Both the position numbers and the translations under genes were made by a program. A DNA stretch of 12,028 nt. Source: JAQUGA01 sp964521105. Lineage in GTDB: Bacteria; Bacteroidota; Bacteroidia; Bacteroidales; WCHB1-69. The first letter of the stretch is position 1, and each line of letters starts with the position of its first letter. The notes under the pieces are model-generated. The model searched no databases. It saw only the letters and a list, made by a program, of their open reading frames with translations, and was not told the DNA's origin. Positions 1 through 8,121 of this stretch are shown piece after piece. Where the stretch lies: assembly GCA_964521105.1 (NCBI GenBank), contig CAZFPO010000092.1, forward strand, positions 1 to 12,028, given 5' to 3'.

Positions 1-75
1 ACTATAAATATATTATTAAACTATGGTTGTTAGCTTTTTGTTTCATTTTTAAGTTTATTGTTGTTTTTTCTAAAT

Positions 76-83
76 TACTTTTG
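76..83 (+). promoter_or_regulatory. Bacteroidota-type -7 promoter box (TACTTTTG)
   Basis: TACTTTTG matches the Bacteroidota sigma-70 -7 consensus TAnnTTTG exactly and lies 28 bases before the first start codon. This would give a 5' leader of roughly 20 nt. I see no convincing TTTG -33 element at the usual spacing; the nearest TTTG (37-40) is too far upstream. It could drive the six-gene + strand cluster. The surroundings are very AT-rich, so a chance match is possible. Confidence 0.4.
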
Positions 84-111
84 CTATTTACTGATTTTAA
101 AATTTAATTAA

Positions 112-1269
112 ATGTTGAAAAGAAATAAACTCTCTTTATTTATTTTATTGTTAATGTTTTTCTTGTCGTGCAAGCACTTTAACCACGATGAAATTATTGT
201 TGAAGGCGAAGTTATGGGGCTTTCTTCCAATAAAGTGAGGGTTTTTGAAGTGTTGCCCCAAGAAATAATTTTAATTGACTCAACATCGATTATTAATGGT
301 AAATTCAAAATTAGAATTAAACAACCCTCGGTGAGTTTTTATACCATTCAATTTAACGATAACGAAAAACTTAATTTTATTGCTAAAGGTGGCGATGAAA
401 TAATGATTAAAGGTAATTTTTTAAAAGGAATGGAAAGTTTTGAAGTTCATGGCTCAGCTGAAAACGATTTATATACCGAAATGAATAAACGATTAAGAAA
501 ATGTTACATGACTACCGATTCGTTATCAAAAGTCCTCACAAATTCGGTTTATTTAGATAATTATGAGCTTATAAAAAAATCCATCGATAGTTCATATAAT
601 GCCCTAATTGAAAATCATCGTAATTTTTTGAAAGGAATCATTACAAACAACTCTAATTCGTTATTGTCAATCATGGCATTTTATGAATCGTTGGGAAATA
701 GAAGATTTTTTGATAATTATAAGGATTTTGATTTGATGACGATGATTTACAGCGGGTTAAATAAGTCGCTTAAAGGAAATATTCACTGTGAAGCGTTTAA
801 TGAAAAATACGAAAAAATTAAATCAGATATTGAAAATTCTAAAAACATAAAAGCATCGCTGATGCCTGGTAAGCCAGTGCCTCAAATTACTTTTTTTAGC
901 GAGGATAAAGGCGTAATTTCTCCATTAACTTTTAAAGGAAAACCTTTTTTAATCTTTTTTTGGGGATTTATGTCGCAAAAATCAATCGATTTATTTCCAA
1001 AAATAGCAAGCTTTTCGAAAAAACACAATGTTGAATTATTAGCGGTATCGCTCAATCCAAATACTAATGACGCTATTAAATTTGTTGGTAAAAAACTGCC
1101 CGCAGCAATTTGTGTTAATGAGGAAAAAATGTTTGAAAGTCAATCGGCTCAAATGTTTGATGTAAAAGCTGTCCCTTCCTTTTTTTTAATAAATTCTGAT
1201 GGAAAAATAATAACTCATTCCGAAGATTTTGATTCGATTGTTGTTTATCACAAAGAAATAAAAAAATGA
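112..1269 (+). CDS. DUF4369/thioredoxin-like lipoprotein lacking the redox CxxC
   Basis: A 385-aa predicted lipoprotein. Residues 1-20 form a signal peptide (basic start, hydrophobic core) ending in the lipobox L-S-C with C20 as the lipidated cysteine. Residues about 28-125 resemble the DUF4369 beta-rich domain common at the N-terminus of Bacteroidota thiol-disulfide lipoproteins. A helical linker follows, then a thioredoxin/AhpC-TSA-like fold from about residue 250 to the end. The fold is recognisable from FLIFFWGF (strand beta1), the AVSLNP strand and the cis-proline segment AVPSFFLI. The position of the catalytic CxxC holds S288-Q-K-S291, so both redox cysteines are serines. By family these proteins act in the periplasm (TlpA/ResA-like), but this one probably cannot do disulfide exchange and may be a binding or scaffold protein. 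Its stop overlaps the next start as ATGA, implying translational coupling. Confidence 0.82.
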   Translation: MLKRNKLSLFILLLMFFLSCKHFNHDEIIVEGEVMGLSSNKVRVFEVLPQEIILIDSTSIINGKFKIRIKQPSVSFYTIQFNDNEKLNFIAKGGDEIMIKGNFLKGMESFEVHGSAENDLYTEMNKRLRKCYMTTDSLSKVLTNSVYLDNYELIKKSIDSSYNALIENHRNFLKGIITNNSNSLLSIMAFYESLGNRRFFDNYKDFDLMTMIYSGLNKSLKGNIHCEAFNEKYEKIKSDIENSKNIKASLMPGKPVPQITFFSEDKGVISPLTFKGKPFLIFFWGFMSQKSIDLFPKIASFSKKHNVELLAVSLNPNTNDAIKFVGKKLPAAICVNEEKMFESQSAQMFDVKAVPSFFLINSDGKIITHSEDFDSIVVYHKEIKK

Positions 1270-4200
1270 AAAAAAGAACGATTGTTATATTTATTAGTTT
1301 GTTCTTCATCATTTTTCATTTTGCCTTTTTAAAAGCATATTGCCAAAAAGCATATTTCCAACAACAGGTAAATTACAATATTGACGTTCGACTTGACGAT
1401 AGTTTGCAAATACTTAGCGGAACTGTTGAAATGAAATATATTAATCGTTCGCCCGACACCTTAAATTTTATATATTTTCATCTTTGGCCCAACGCTTATT
1501 CAACCGAAGAAACGGCTTTTGGAAAGCAAAATTCAACGTATTTATCTTCAAAGTTTTATTTTTCGACACCACTACAAAAAGGATATATCCGAAATTTGAA
1601 TTTTACGGTTGATTCTGTTTCAGCCAAATTTATATACGATGATAAAAATCATGATTTTGGTCAGTTAATGTTACCTCAATTGCTTTTACCTGGGGATAGT
1701 ATTCTAATTAAAACTCCATTTATTGTTAAAATTCCAGATGCTTTTTCGCGAATGGGACATGTTAATCAATCTTATTACATTACGCAATGGTACCCTAAAC
1801 CAGCGGTATACGATAATCGAGGTTGGCATGTGATGCCATACTTAGATTTGGGCGAATTTTATTCGGAATTTGGGAATTATGATGTGCAAATTACTCTTCC
1901 CGAATCGTATTTGGTTGCTTCAACGGGAGTCTTGCTTACTCAAAGCGAAATTAACCGAATTGAAGAACGAGTAGAAGATACAAAAAATGCTGTAAATATT
2001 GATTCATTAGCTAACTTTTCATCGAATAATTTAAAAACAATCCATTATTATCAGGAAAACATTCACGATTTTGCTTGGTTTGCCGACAAAAATTATCTCA
2101 TTGATAAAAGTTATGTAAAACTGCCTTCTACCGAAAATTTCGTGATAACCTACACCTATTATCACCAAAAATCAAAAAAACAGTGGTCGAAAGCCATCGA
2201 ATATGTGAACAATTCCATTTGGTTTTATTCCGATCAAATTGGACATTATCCGTATCAACATTGCACTGCCGTTGAAGGACTGCCCGGCATTGGAGGAGGT
2301 ATGGAATATCCAATGATTACATTAATAGGACCAGGTGGAGATGATAAAACTATCGAACGAACCATTATCCACGAAGTGGCTCACAATTGGTTTTATGGAA
2401 TTTTGGCATTTAACGAACGAAGGCATCCGTGGCTTGATGAGGGATTTACTAGCTTTTATGAAAACGAATACATGAAATGGAAATATCCTTACACAAATTT
2501 TATCACTTCTTTAACCAATCAGGCAAATGAAAAAACACCAAACATTTTCGGCATAAAGGATTTTCCTGCTATTTATATGCAATATATTGCAGTCCAATAT
2601 CTTCAATCGAGAAATATTGACCAAAAAATGTCGCTTTCATCTGAAAAAATGAATCCAATTAATTATGTTATTTTAAATTACTATAAACCCGTGTTAATGC
2701 TAAATCAGCTTAAAGAATTATTAGGAGCATACACTTTTAAGGAGCTAATGAACGATTTTTATAACGATTGGAAATTTAAGCACCCATATCCCGAAGATGT
2801 TAAAACCTTTTTTGAAACTGAAACAAACAAAGATTTATCGTGGTTTTTTGATAAAACAATAAATAAAAACACCATTTCTGACTATAAAATTAAATCGGTG
2901 AAAAAAGATACAGGGGATAAAAATAAATGCACGGTACTAATAAAAAACAAAACAACCATTGAATCTCCTATATCAGTTTCTGTCATCGACAAGGAGCAAA
3001 AAATAATTTCGGAAACATGGTATGATGGTTTTTCGGATAAAAAAGCATTTACTTTAAGTATTCCTGATTCAGCATACCGCATTAAACTAAATTATGGATT
3101 TAAAACCACTGAGTTAAACCTTTTTGATAACAGTAGCCGTATTTCGGGAATATTTAAAAAGACAACACTTCCAAAATTTCATTTTTTGTATCGATTTTCA
3201 AATCCTGAATATTCTCCCATTTTTTACACACCGGTTTTAGGTTGGAATAGTTACAATAAATGGATGGTTGGAATTGCAATATATTCCGACCCTGTAATTT
3301 TGCGAAATACCGATTATGTTATAAATCCGATGTATTCCGCAATTACGAATAGCTTGACAGGCTGTGCCGATTTTGGCTACGTAATCCGTCCACGTAACAC
3401 TAAAATTTCAATGATTCGACTTGGTGTATTGGCAAATCAATATAATTACAAGTTTGCTAGAGTTGAAAAACAATGGACTAAATTTTCGCCCGAAATAAAT
3501 ATCAGTTTCAAACCCACCGATGGTAAAAATTATTATCAAGAAGTGCGATTGCGTAATATTTTTGTAAATCAAGGGGTGTTTTTAATAAATCCCGTTTATG
3601 ATTTTACCGGTTCTCCAACAGGCTCATATCAAACAATACAAAATGTAAATTATTGGATTGCAAATTTTACCCATACTATTCATCGTTATCATAAAATAAA
3701 TCCTTGGAATTCGGTGATAGACATTCAGTATAATGACGACTTTTTAAAAGCATCGGTTGAGTTTTCGGGCGAACATTATTACCGTAAAAAATCAACCATC
3801 GATTATCGGTTTTTTGCTGGGAAAATGCTTGAAAAAAAGAGTCAGATTATACCGAATCCTAGGTTTAGAGCCGATGGTATTTCTCCTTCATACGTTGGAG
3901 GAAATGATTATTTGTTTGACCATGTTTTGCTTGGTCGGTCGGAAACAACAGGTTTTTTTGCACGTCAAATGGTAATTCATGAAGGCGGTTTTAAAACGGC
4001 TACTCCTTTAGGTGTTTCAAAATGGATAATTGCAGCAAACACATCTATCGAAATACCGCAAATACCCTTAGTTCGAATTTTTGTTGATATAGCTACTTTT
4101 GAAAATGCAAAACAAGTTTTAGGTAATGACGAAATATTTATTTATGAAGCCGGCTTTGAATTTCAGTTTATTAAAAATACGTTTGAAATATTTGTTCCAT

Positions 4201-4337
4201 TCTTGATTTCTAAGGATTTAAGAAGAGTAAGTGAACTAAATGGTGAAAAGTGGGGCGACAGAATAAGATTTGTATTAAATTTGAACGCTCTAAACCCTTT
4301 TAAGTATAAAAAAACAATTCATAACATTGCCATCTAA
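1266..4337 (+). CDS. M1 family zinc metallopeptidase with probable C-terminal outer-membrane barrel
   Basis: A 1023-aa exported protein with an N-terminal signal peptide (MKKR plus a hydrophobic stretch to about residue 26). The M1 (gluzincin) catalytic domain is clear: the substrate-binding loop G343-G-G-M-E-Y-P349 stands where classical aminopeptidases have GAMEN. The zinc site is H369-E-x-x-H373, followed after exactly 18 residues by the third ligand E392 in WLDEG. All catalytic residues are present, so it is probably an active peptidase in the periplasm or at the surface. From about residue 660 to the end it is rich in Tyr, Phe, Trp and Asn with alternating hydrophobic/polar strands (for example near 680-760 and 940-1010). 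That suggests an outer-membrane beta-barrel or beta-sandwich, a layout I infer rather than recognise. The substrate is unknown. The ATG overlaps the upstream stop (ATGA), and the 3' end overlaps the next gene by 11 bases. Confidence 0.85.
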   Translation: MKKRTIVIFISLFFIIFHFAFLKAYCQKAYFQQQVNYNIDVRLDDSLQILSGTVEMKYINRSPDTLNFIYFHLWPNAYSTEETAFGKQNSTYLSSKFYFSTPLQKGYIRNLNFTVDSVSAKFIYDDKNHDFGQLMLPQLLLPGDSILIKTPFIVKIPDAFSRMGHVNQSYYITQWYPKPAVYDNRGWHVMPYLDLGEFYSEFGNYDVQITLPESYLVASTGVLLTQSEINRIEERVEDTKNAVNIDSLANFSSNNLKTIHYYQENIHDFAWFADKNYLIDKSYVKLPSTENFVITYTYYHQKSKKQWSKAIEYVNNSIWFYSDQIGHYPYQHCTAVEGLPGIGGGMEYPMITLIGPGGDDKTIERTIIHEVAHNWFYGILAFNERRHPWLDEGFTSFYENEYMKWKYPYTNFITSLTNQANEKTPNIFGIKDFPAIYMQYIAVQYLQSRNIDQKMSLSSEKMNPINYVILNYYKPVLMLNQLKELLGAYTFKELMNDFYNDWKFKHPYPEDVKTFFETETNKDLSWFFDKTINKNTISDYKIKSVKKDTGDKNKCTVLIKNKTTIESPISVSVIDKEQKIISETWYDGFSDKKAFTLSIPDSAYRIKLNYGFKTTELNLFDNSSRISGIFKKTTLPKFHFLYRFSNPEYSPIFYTPVLGWNSYNKWMVGIAIYSDPVILRNTDYVINPMYSAITNSLTGCADFGYVIRPRNTKISMIRLGVLANQYNYKFARVEKQWTKFSPEINISFKPTDGKNYYQEVRLRNIFVNQGVFLINPVYDFTGSPTGSYQTIQNVNYWIANFTHTIHRYHKINPWNSVIDIQYNDDFLKASVEFSGEHYYRKKSTIDYRFFAGKMLEKKSQIIPNPRFRADGISPSYVGGNDYLFDHVLLGRSETTGFFARQMVIHEGGFKTATPLGVSKWIIAANTSIEIPQIPLVRIFVDIATFENAKQVLGNDEIFIYEAGFEFQFIKNTFEIFVPFLISKDLRRVSELNGEKWGDRIRFVLNLNALNPFKYKKTIHNIAI

Positions 4338-5103
4338 AGAATCCATATCACACATTGAGGGACAGGTTTATTTTGTTTCCGATTCCCATTTGGGAGTTCC
4401 AAACTATGCATCGAGTTTAGAAAGAGAAAAAAAACTTGTAAAATGGTTAGATGAAATAAAAGCTGATGCTAATCATCTTTTTTTATTGGGTGACATTTTC
4501 GATTTTTGGTTTGAGTACAAACAAGTAATTCCTCGTGGATATGCTCGTTTGTTGGGCAAGTTAGCCGAATTGTCGGATAGTGGTATAAAAATACACTATT
4601 TTATCGGTAATCACGACATGTGGGTTCGCGATTATTTTGCAACTGAAATTGGATGTAATGTTTATGACTCGCCACAGGTTTTTCAAATTAATGGGAAAAA
4701 AGTCTTTGTTGCCCACGGTGATGGATTAGGACCTCGCGACCGTGGATATAAAATTATGAAAAAGATTTTTTCGTGCAAATTCAATAAATGGATATATGCT
4801 CGTTTACATCCAAATTTCGCCATTTGGTTTGGGCACTTTCTTTCTCGACGAAGTAGAGCTGCAAATGCAAATAAAGATGAAGTTTATCATGGAGAAACAA
4901 AAGAATTTTTAATCCTTTTTGCGAAGGAAAAAATAAAAACGGAAAACTTTGATTATTTTATTTTTGGTCACCGACATTTAGCGTTGCAGATGAACATTGA
5001 CGAATCAGCAATTTATATTAATACAGGCGATTGGGTGCGAATTTTTTCGTATGCCATGTCTGTGGGAGACAAAATAGAATTAAGATACTTTAAAGTCGAT
5101 TAA
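4327..5103 (+). CDS. lpxH: UDP-2,3-diacylglucosamine diphosphatase (LpxH-like)
   Basis: A 258-aa calcineurin-type metallophosphoesterase. The dimetal ligand motifs are complete and in order: D19-S-H21-L-G, G-D56-I-F-D, G-N95-H-D97, H130-G-D-G and G-H215-R-H217. The segments HGDGLGPRDRGYK and LHPNFAIWFGHFLSRRSR are typical of the Bacteroidota LpxH branch, which hydrolyses UDP-2,3-diacylglucosamine to lipid X and UMP in lipid A synthesis at the inner face of the inner membrane. The E. coli enzyme has GNRDF where this one has GNHDM, so exact specificity is inferred from the branch. The start must be TTG at 4327 or another rare codon, because no ATG or GTG occurs in frame before the first metal motif. 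It overlaps the peptidase gene by 11 bases and stops directly against the next ATG. A general phosphoesterase is the alternative. Confidence 0.78.
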   Translation: MPSKESISHIEGQVYFVSDSHLGVPNYASSLEREKKLVKWLDEIKADANHLFLLGDIFDFWFEYKQVIPRGYARLLGKLAELSDSGIKIHYFIGNHDMWVRDYFATEIGCNVYDSPQVFQINGKKVFVAHGDGLGPRDRGYKIMKKIFSCKFNKWIYARLHPNFAIWFGHFLSRRSRAANANKDEVYHGETKEFLILFAKEKIKTENFDYFIFGHRHLALQMNIDESAIYINTGDWVRIFSYAMSVGDKIELRYFKVD

Positions 5104-6489
5104 ATGAGGCAACACGTACTTGTAATTTTCTTCCTTTTACTTGTAAGCCTTTCTTTAGGTAGCACAATAAGCACCCTTGATTCAAATCGCACAATGGATT
5201 ATGAAAATCCAAACGATTCCCTTACAAAATCGAAATTAGTTATTCAAAAAAACACTCAGGAAGGAATAAATTGGTTGATATTACCCGTACCAGGCTACGG
5301 TTCGGATATCGGGTTTAAATATGGATTAGTCTTTTCATTGTATAATTTTAGCAAACCAACTCAATATCCCGATTTTAAAACCAACATCCATTTTGAAATT
5401 AGTCGCACAACAAAAGGAATTACCGACATAGTATCTCATTTTTATACAAAAAAAATTCTCCATACACCATTAAGCTTATTGGCAAACATTTATTACCGAA
5501 ACGAAAATGCTTACGATTTTTGGGGATTCAACGGGTCGCAATCAAAGTATAATATTGATTTTCAAAAAACAGGAACAGCCGATTTTGTTTCGGAAGTTTT
5601 TAATAAAATTGAACGCAGTTTACTTCGTTGTAATTTAGATTTTTCTTATCCAATAACAACTATGCTTAATGCACATTTGGGGTGGAATTATTTTGATGTA
5701 AAAATTAAACCTGCAAGTGCTTATTTTTCGCACCGCGATTCGGATATACAAGAACAAGACACTTCTGAAAGTTTGTTTAAAAATTATGTAAATTGGCAAA
5801 TTATTCCCGAATATGATAAAAACGGGGGCTTTGTTAATCTTTTAAAAACAGGTTTTTCGTTTGATGATAGAAATTGTGAATCATCACCTACCAAAGGACA
5901 ATTAGCAGATGTGGTTTTAATTTATGCACCCGGCATTATTCAATCAAACGGAAAGACATTTTTAAAGTTAAGTGCATCGGTTCATAAATACATAAATATT
6001 TATAAAAATAAAATCATTTTTGCTTCTCGTTTGATGTATCAATCAACGTTAAAAGGCAAAACACCTTTTTATATGCAAAGTTTTTTGTTCTCTACTCGAG
6101 TAATATCCTCTTTAATTGAAGGCTTAGGAGGTGGAAAAACCATACGCGGAATTGACCGAAACAGAGTGGTGTCTGATGGGTTTTTTCTTTCAAACTTGGA
6201 GTTACGTTACAGCTTTTTCGATTTTAATTTATTTAAACAATCTTTTTCTTTTGAGCTAAACCCATTTTTTGACGCTGGTATTACTACAAAACCTATAAAA
6301 TATGATAAATCACTAGTTCCCGAAAATCCATACCTTTTTCCAACCCAAAAAGACAAACTTCATGCATCGGTGGGTAGCGGTTTTCATATAATTATGAACA
6401 AAAACATGAATGTTTATTTGGATTATGGCTTTTCAATTACAAAAGAACCTTATAAAGGAATGTATTTAGGATTTAATTATGTTTTTTAA
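5104..6489 (+). CDS. Omp85/BamA-like outer membrane protein without POTRA domains
   Basis: A 461-aa predicted outer membrane barrel. Residues 1-20 are a Sec signal peptide ending at about LSLGS. A short linker of about 35 residues leads into the barrel, which opens with WLILPVPGYGSDIGFKYG, typical of short Bacteroidota surface-antigen (D15)-like proteins. The Omp85 signature (V/I)RG(F/Y) appears as T346-I-R-G-I350 after a glycine-rich turn, and the following strand FFLSNLELRYSFF matches the family. The chain ends in Tyr-Val-Phe, the C-terminal aromatic expected for barrel insertion. With no room for POTRA domains it is unlikely to be BamA itself; a lipid- or protein-translocation accessory role is possible but unproven. 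Its ATG follows the previous stop codon with no gap, so it is surely cotranscribed with the LpxH-like gene, which fits an envelope role. Confidence 0.75.
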   Translation: MRQHVLVIFFLLLVSLSLGSTISTLDSNRTMDYENPNDSLTKSKLVIQKNTQEGINWLILPVPGYGSDIGFKYGLVFSLYNFSKPTQYPDFKTNIHFEISRTTKGITDIVSHFYTKKILHTPLSLLANIYYRNENAYDFWGFNGSQSKYNIDFQKTGTADFVSEVFNKIERSLLRCNLDFSYPITTMLNAHLGWNYFDVKIKPASAYFSHRDSDIQEQDTSESLFKNYVNWQIIPEYDKNGGFVNLLKTGFSFDDRNCESSPTKGQLADVVLIYAPGIIQSNGKTFLKLSASVHKYINIYKNKIIFASRLMYQSTLKGKTPFYMQSFLFSTRVISSLIEGLGGGKTIRGIDRNRVVSDGFFLSNLELRYSFFDFNLFKQSFSFELNPFFDAGITTKPIKYDKSLVPENPYLFPTQKDKLHASVGSGFHIIMNKNMNVYLDYGFSITKEPYKGMYLGFNYVF

Positions 6490-6498
6490 AAATGTTTT

Positions 6499-7026
6499 AT
6501 GGATAATTATGAACTTTTAATTAGTCGCCGAAGTATTCGCCAATTTACCGAGGAAATTCCGAGTAAAGAGGTGGTGGTTAAATGTATAAAAGCAGCCATG
6601 TATGCACCTTCGGCTCGAAATCAGCAGCCTTGGCAATTTATGATAATCGATGACAGAAACGTAATGGATAAACTTTCGGAGGTTTCGGAAAATTTGCGAT
6701 TAATCAAAAAATTACCCCTAATTATTGGCGTATTTGGTGACTCCACTTTCGATAAAACACCAAATTACTGGGTTCAGGATTGTGCGGCTGCTACTCAAAA
6801 CATACTTTTAGCTGCACATGCATTAAAAATGGGTTCGGTATGGATGGGAGTTTATCCGCGTGAAGATAGATATATCCCGGTAAAACAAGCTCTAAACCTC
6901 CCCGAAAATATCACTCCGTTTTCGTTTGTTGGTATTGGATTTCCAAATGAAAAGCCATCATTTCCTAAACGATTTTATCCCGAAAGAATAAGATATAATG
7001 ATTGGGAAAAACCGCTCGATTTTTAA
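6499..7026 (+). CDS. Small nitroreductase family flavoprotein
   Basis: A 175-aa nitroreductase-fold oxidoreductase, near the usual length for the short subfamily (about 165-190 aa). The FMN-phosphate motif R10-R-S-I-R14 lies at the N-terminus and is followed by A36-P-S-A-R-N-Q-Q-P-W45, the classic flavin/dimer segment. WVQDCAAATQNILLAAHALKMGSVWMG (residues about 91-117, split here only by description) is the conserved central helix and turn, and the C-terminal FVGIGFP strand is also typical. Members use NAD(P)H to reduce nitro, quinone or other acceptors in the cytoplasm, usually as FMN homodimers; the natural substrate cannot be told from sequence. The gene starts 9 bases after the barrel gene. 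A different ATG at 6492 hits a stop after four codons and is not used. Confidence 0.85.
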   Translation: MDNYELLISRRSIRQFTEEIPSKEVVVKCIKAAMYAPSARNQQPWQFMIIDDRNVMDKLSEVSENLRLIKKLPLIIGVFGDSTFDKTPNYWVQDCAAATQNILLAAHALKMGSVWMGVYPREDRYIPVKQALNLPENITPFSFVGIGFPNEKPSFPKRFYPERIRYNDWEKPLDF

Positions 7027-7037
7027 TATCAAAACCC

Positions 7038-7895
7038 ATGAGTAAACCAATCGACCATACACAAAATAAGAAAAGCATAAAATATTATGTCCGTAATTGG
7101 ATAGAAAAAAAACGTAAAAAACTTCAGGGTAAAACCGTGGTTGATTTTCCGGCAGGAAATGGCGTTACATCAAAAATCCTGTTCGATGCCGGCGCTAACG
7201 TTTATCCTTTTGATTTGTTCCCCGAATATTTTAAACAAGACAATTTGGTTTGCCAAAAAGCAGACATTAACGAAGGCTTATCCATAGAATCTAATTCGAT
7301 TGATTTTTTTATTTGCCAAGAAGGAATTGAGCATTTTGCTGACCAATTAAAAGCATTCAAGGAATTTAATCGGACACTTAAAATTGGTGGTAAACTTTTG
7401 ATTACAACGCCCAATTATTCGAATTTACAATCACGACTAAGCTATTTTTTAAACGAAAGCGAAAAGTTCAATTCCACGATGCCGCCCAACGAAGTGGATA
7501 GTATTTGGATGTCGCAAACAACCGATAAAAATGAAATTTATTATGGGCATATTTTTTTAATTGGTATTCAAAAAATGCGATTGATGGCTTATCTTAATGG
7601 ATTCAAAATAAAAGAATGGCATCCAACACGTCAAAAAACCACTTCATTTTTGCTTTATCTGATGTATTTTCCTATCATTTGGCTCAATGCACGAATGGTT
7701 TTTGGCAAAAATTGCAGGAAACATCAAACATCAAATCCAGATGCGATAACAACATATAAAGAGCAATTTCAATTATCAATTTCCCGAAAAATACTCACGC
7801 ACAGTCATTTAATGATAGAATTTGAAAAAATATCCGAAATTCAAGAAGTGGTTTCGAATTTACAAAGTATGCACAAAACCTTTGGGGAAACGTAA
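7038..7895 (+). CDS. Class I SAM-dependent methyltransferase
   Basis: A 285-aa protein with a Rossmann-type methyltransferase core. Motif I is V-V-D36-F-P-A-G-N-G (residues about 34-42), a variant of the DxGxGxG SAM loop with Pro-Ala in place of one glycine. The acidic end of beta2 is at YPFD59. CQKADI marks beta3, and SIDFFICQEGIEHF beta4 with the following acid/His segment seen in Methyltransf_11/23 enzymes. LKIGGKLLITTPNY is the post-motif III strand. The acceptor is unknown; the family includes ubiquinone, sugar, lipid and small-molecule methylases. I chose ATG 7038, 11 bases after the nitroreductase stop; an in-frame ATG at 7002 would add 12 residues but overlaps that gene by 25 bases. 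It is the last gene of the + cluster, and no clear terminator follows. Confidence 0.75.
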   Translation: MSKPIDHTQNKKSIKYYVRNWIEKKRKKLQGKTVVDFPAGNGVTSKILFDAGANVYPFDLFPEYFKQDNLVCQKADINEGLSIESNSIDFFICQEGIEHFADQLKAFKEFNRTLKIGGKLLITTPNYSNLQSRLSYFLNESEKFNSTMPPNEVDSIWMSQTTDKNEIYYGHIFLIGIQKMRLMAYLNGFKIKEWHPTRQKTTSFLLYLMYFPIIWLNARMVFGKNCRKHQTSNPDAITTYKEQFQLSISRKILTHSHLMIEFEKISEIQEVVSNLQSMHKTFGET

Positions 7896-8121
7896 AATTT
7901 AACGATAATGCATTAGGGTGAGTATAACCTTGAATCAGTGTCTGGTTCTAAAAAAGTTTACAGGTTAATACTTAAGTAATGCAATAAAAATTACAATTTA
8001 ATTTTAATCCAGAAATCGATTTAATTTTTTTCCATTTTTACACTTTTTAGCGTAAACCTATTTTAGGGCAAGACAATTTGTCAAAATGCTTGTCTGTCGT
8101 GGGTTGTGCGGTTGCGAAGTT
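7896..8121. other. Intergenic gap between convergent gene groups
   Basis: Both the + strand envelope cluster and the - strand retron module end here. I see no coding region and no good hairpin-plus-T-run terminator. The only notable item is a 10-bp palindrome AAATCGATTT at 8013-8022, whose arms have no loop and so do not form a terminator. The right end (about 8068-8120) is visibly richer in G than the left, which may mark the edge of the acquired module. Confidence 0.5.

Noticed and set aside
8013..8022. Palindrome AAATCGATTT as a terminator or operator
   Set aside because: No loop for a hairpin and only one copy; in AT-rich DNA a 10-bp palindrome of this kind is expected by chance.
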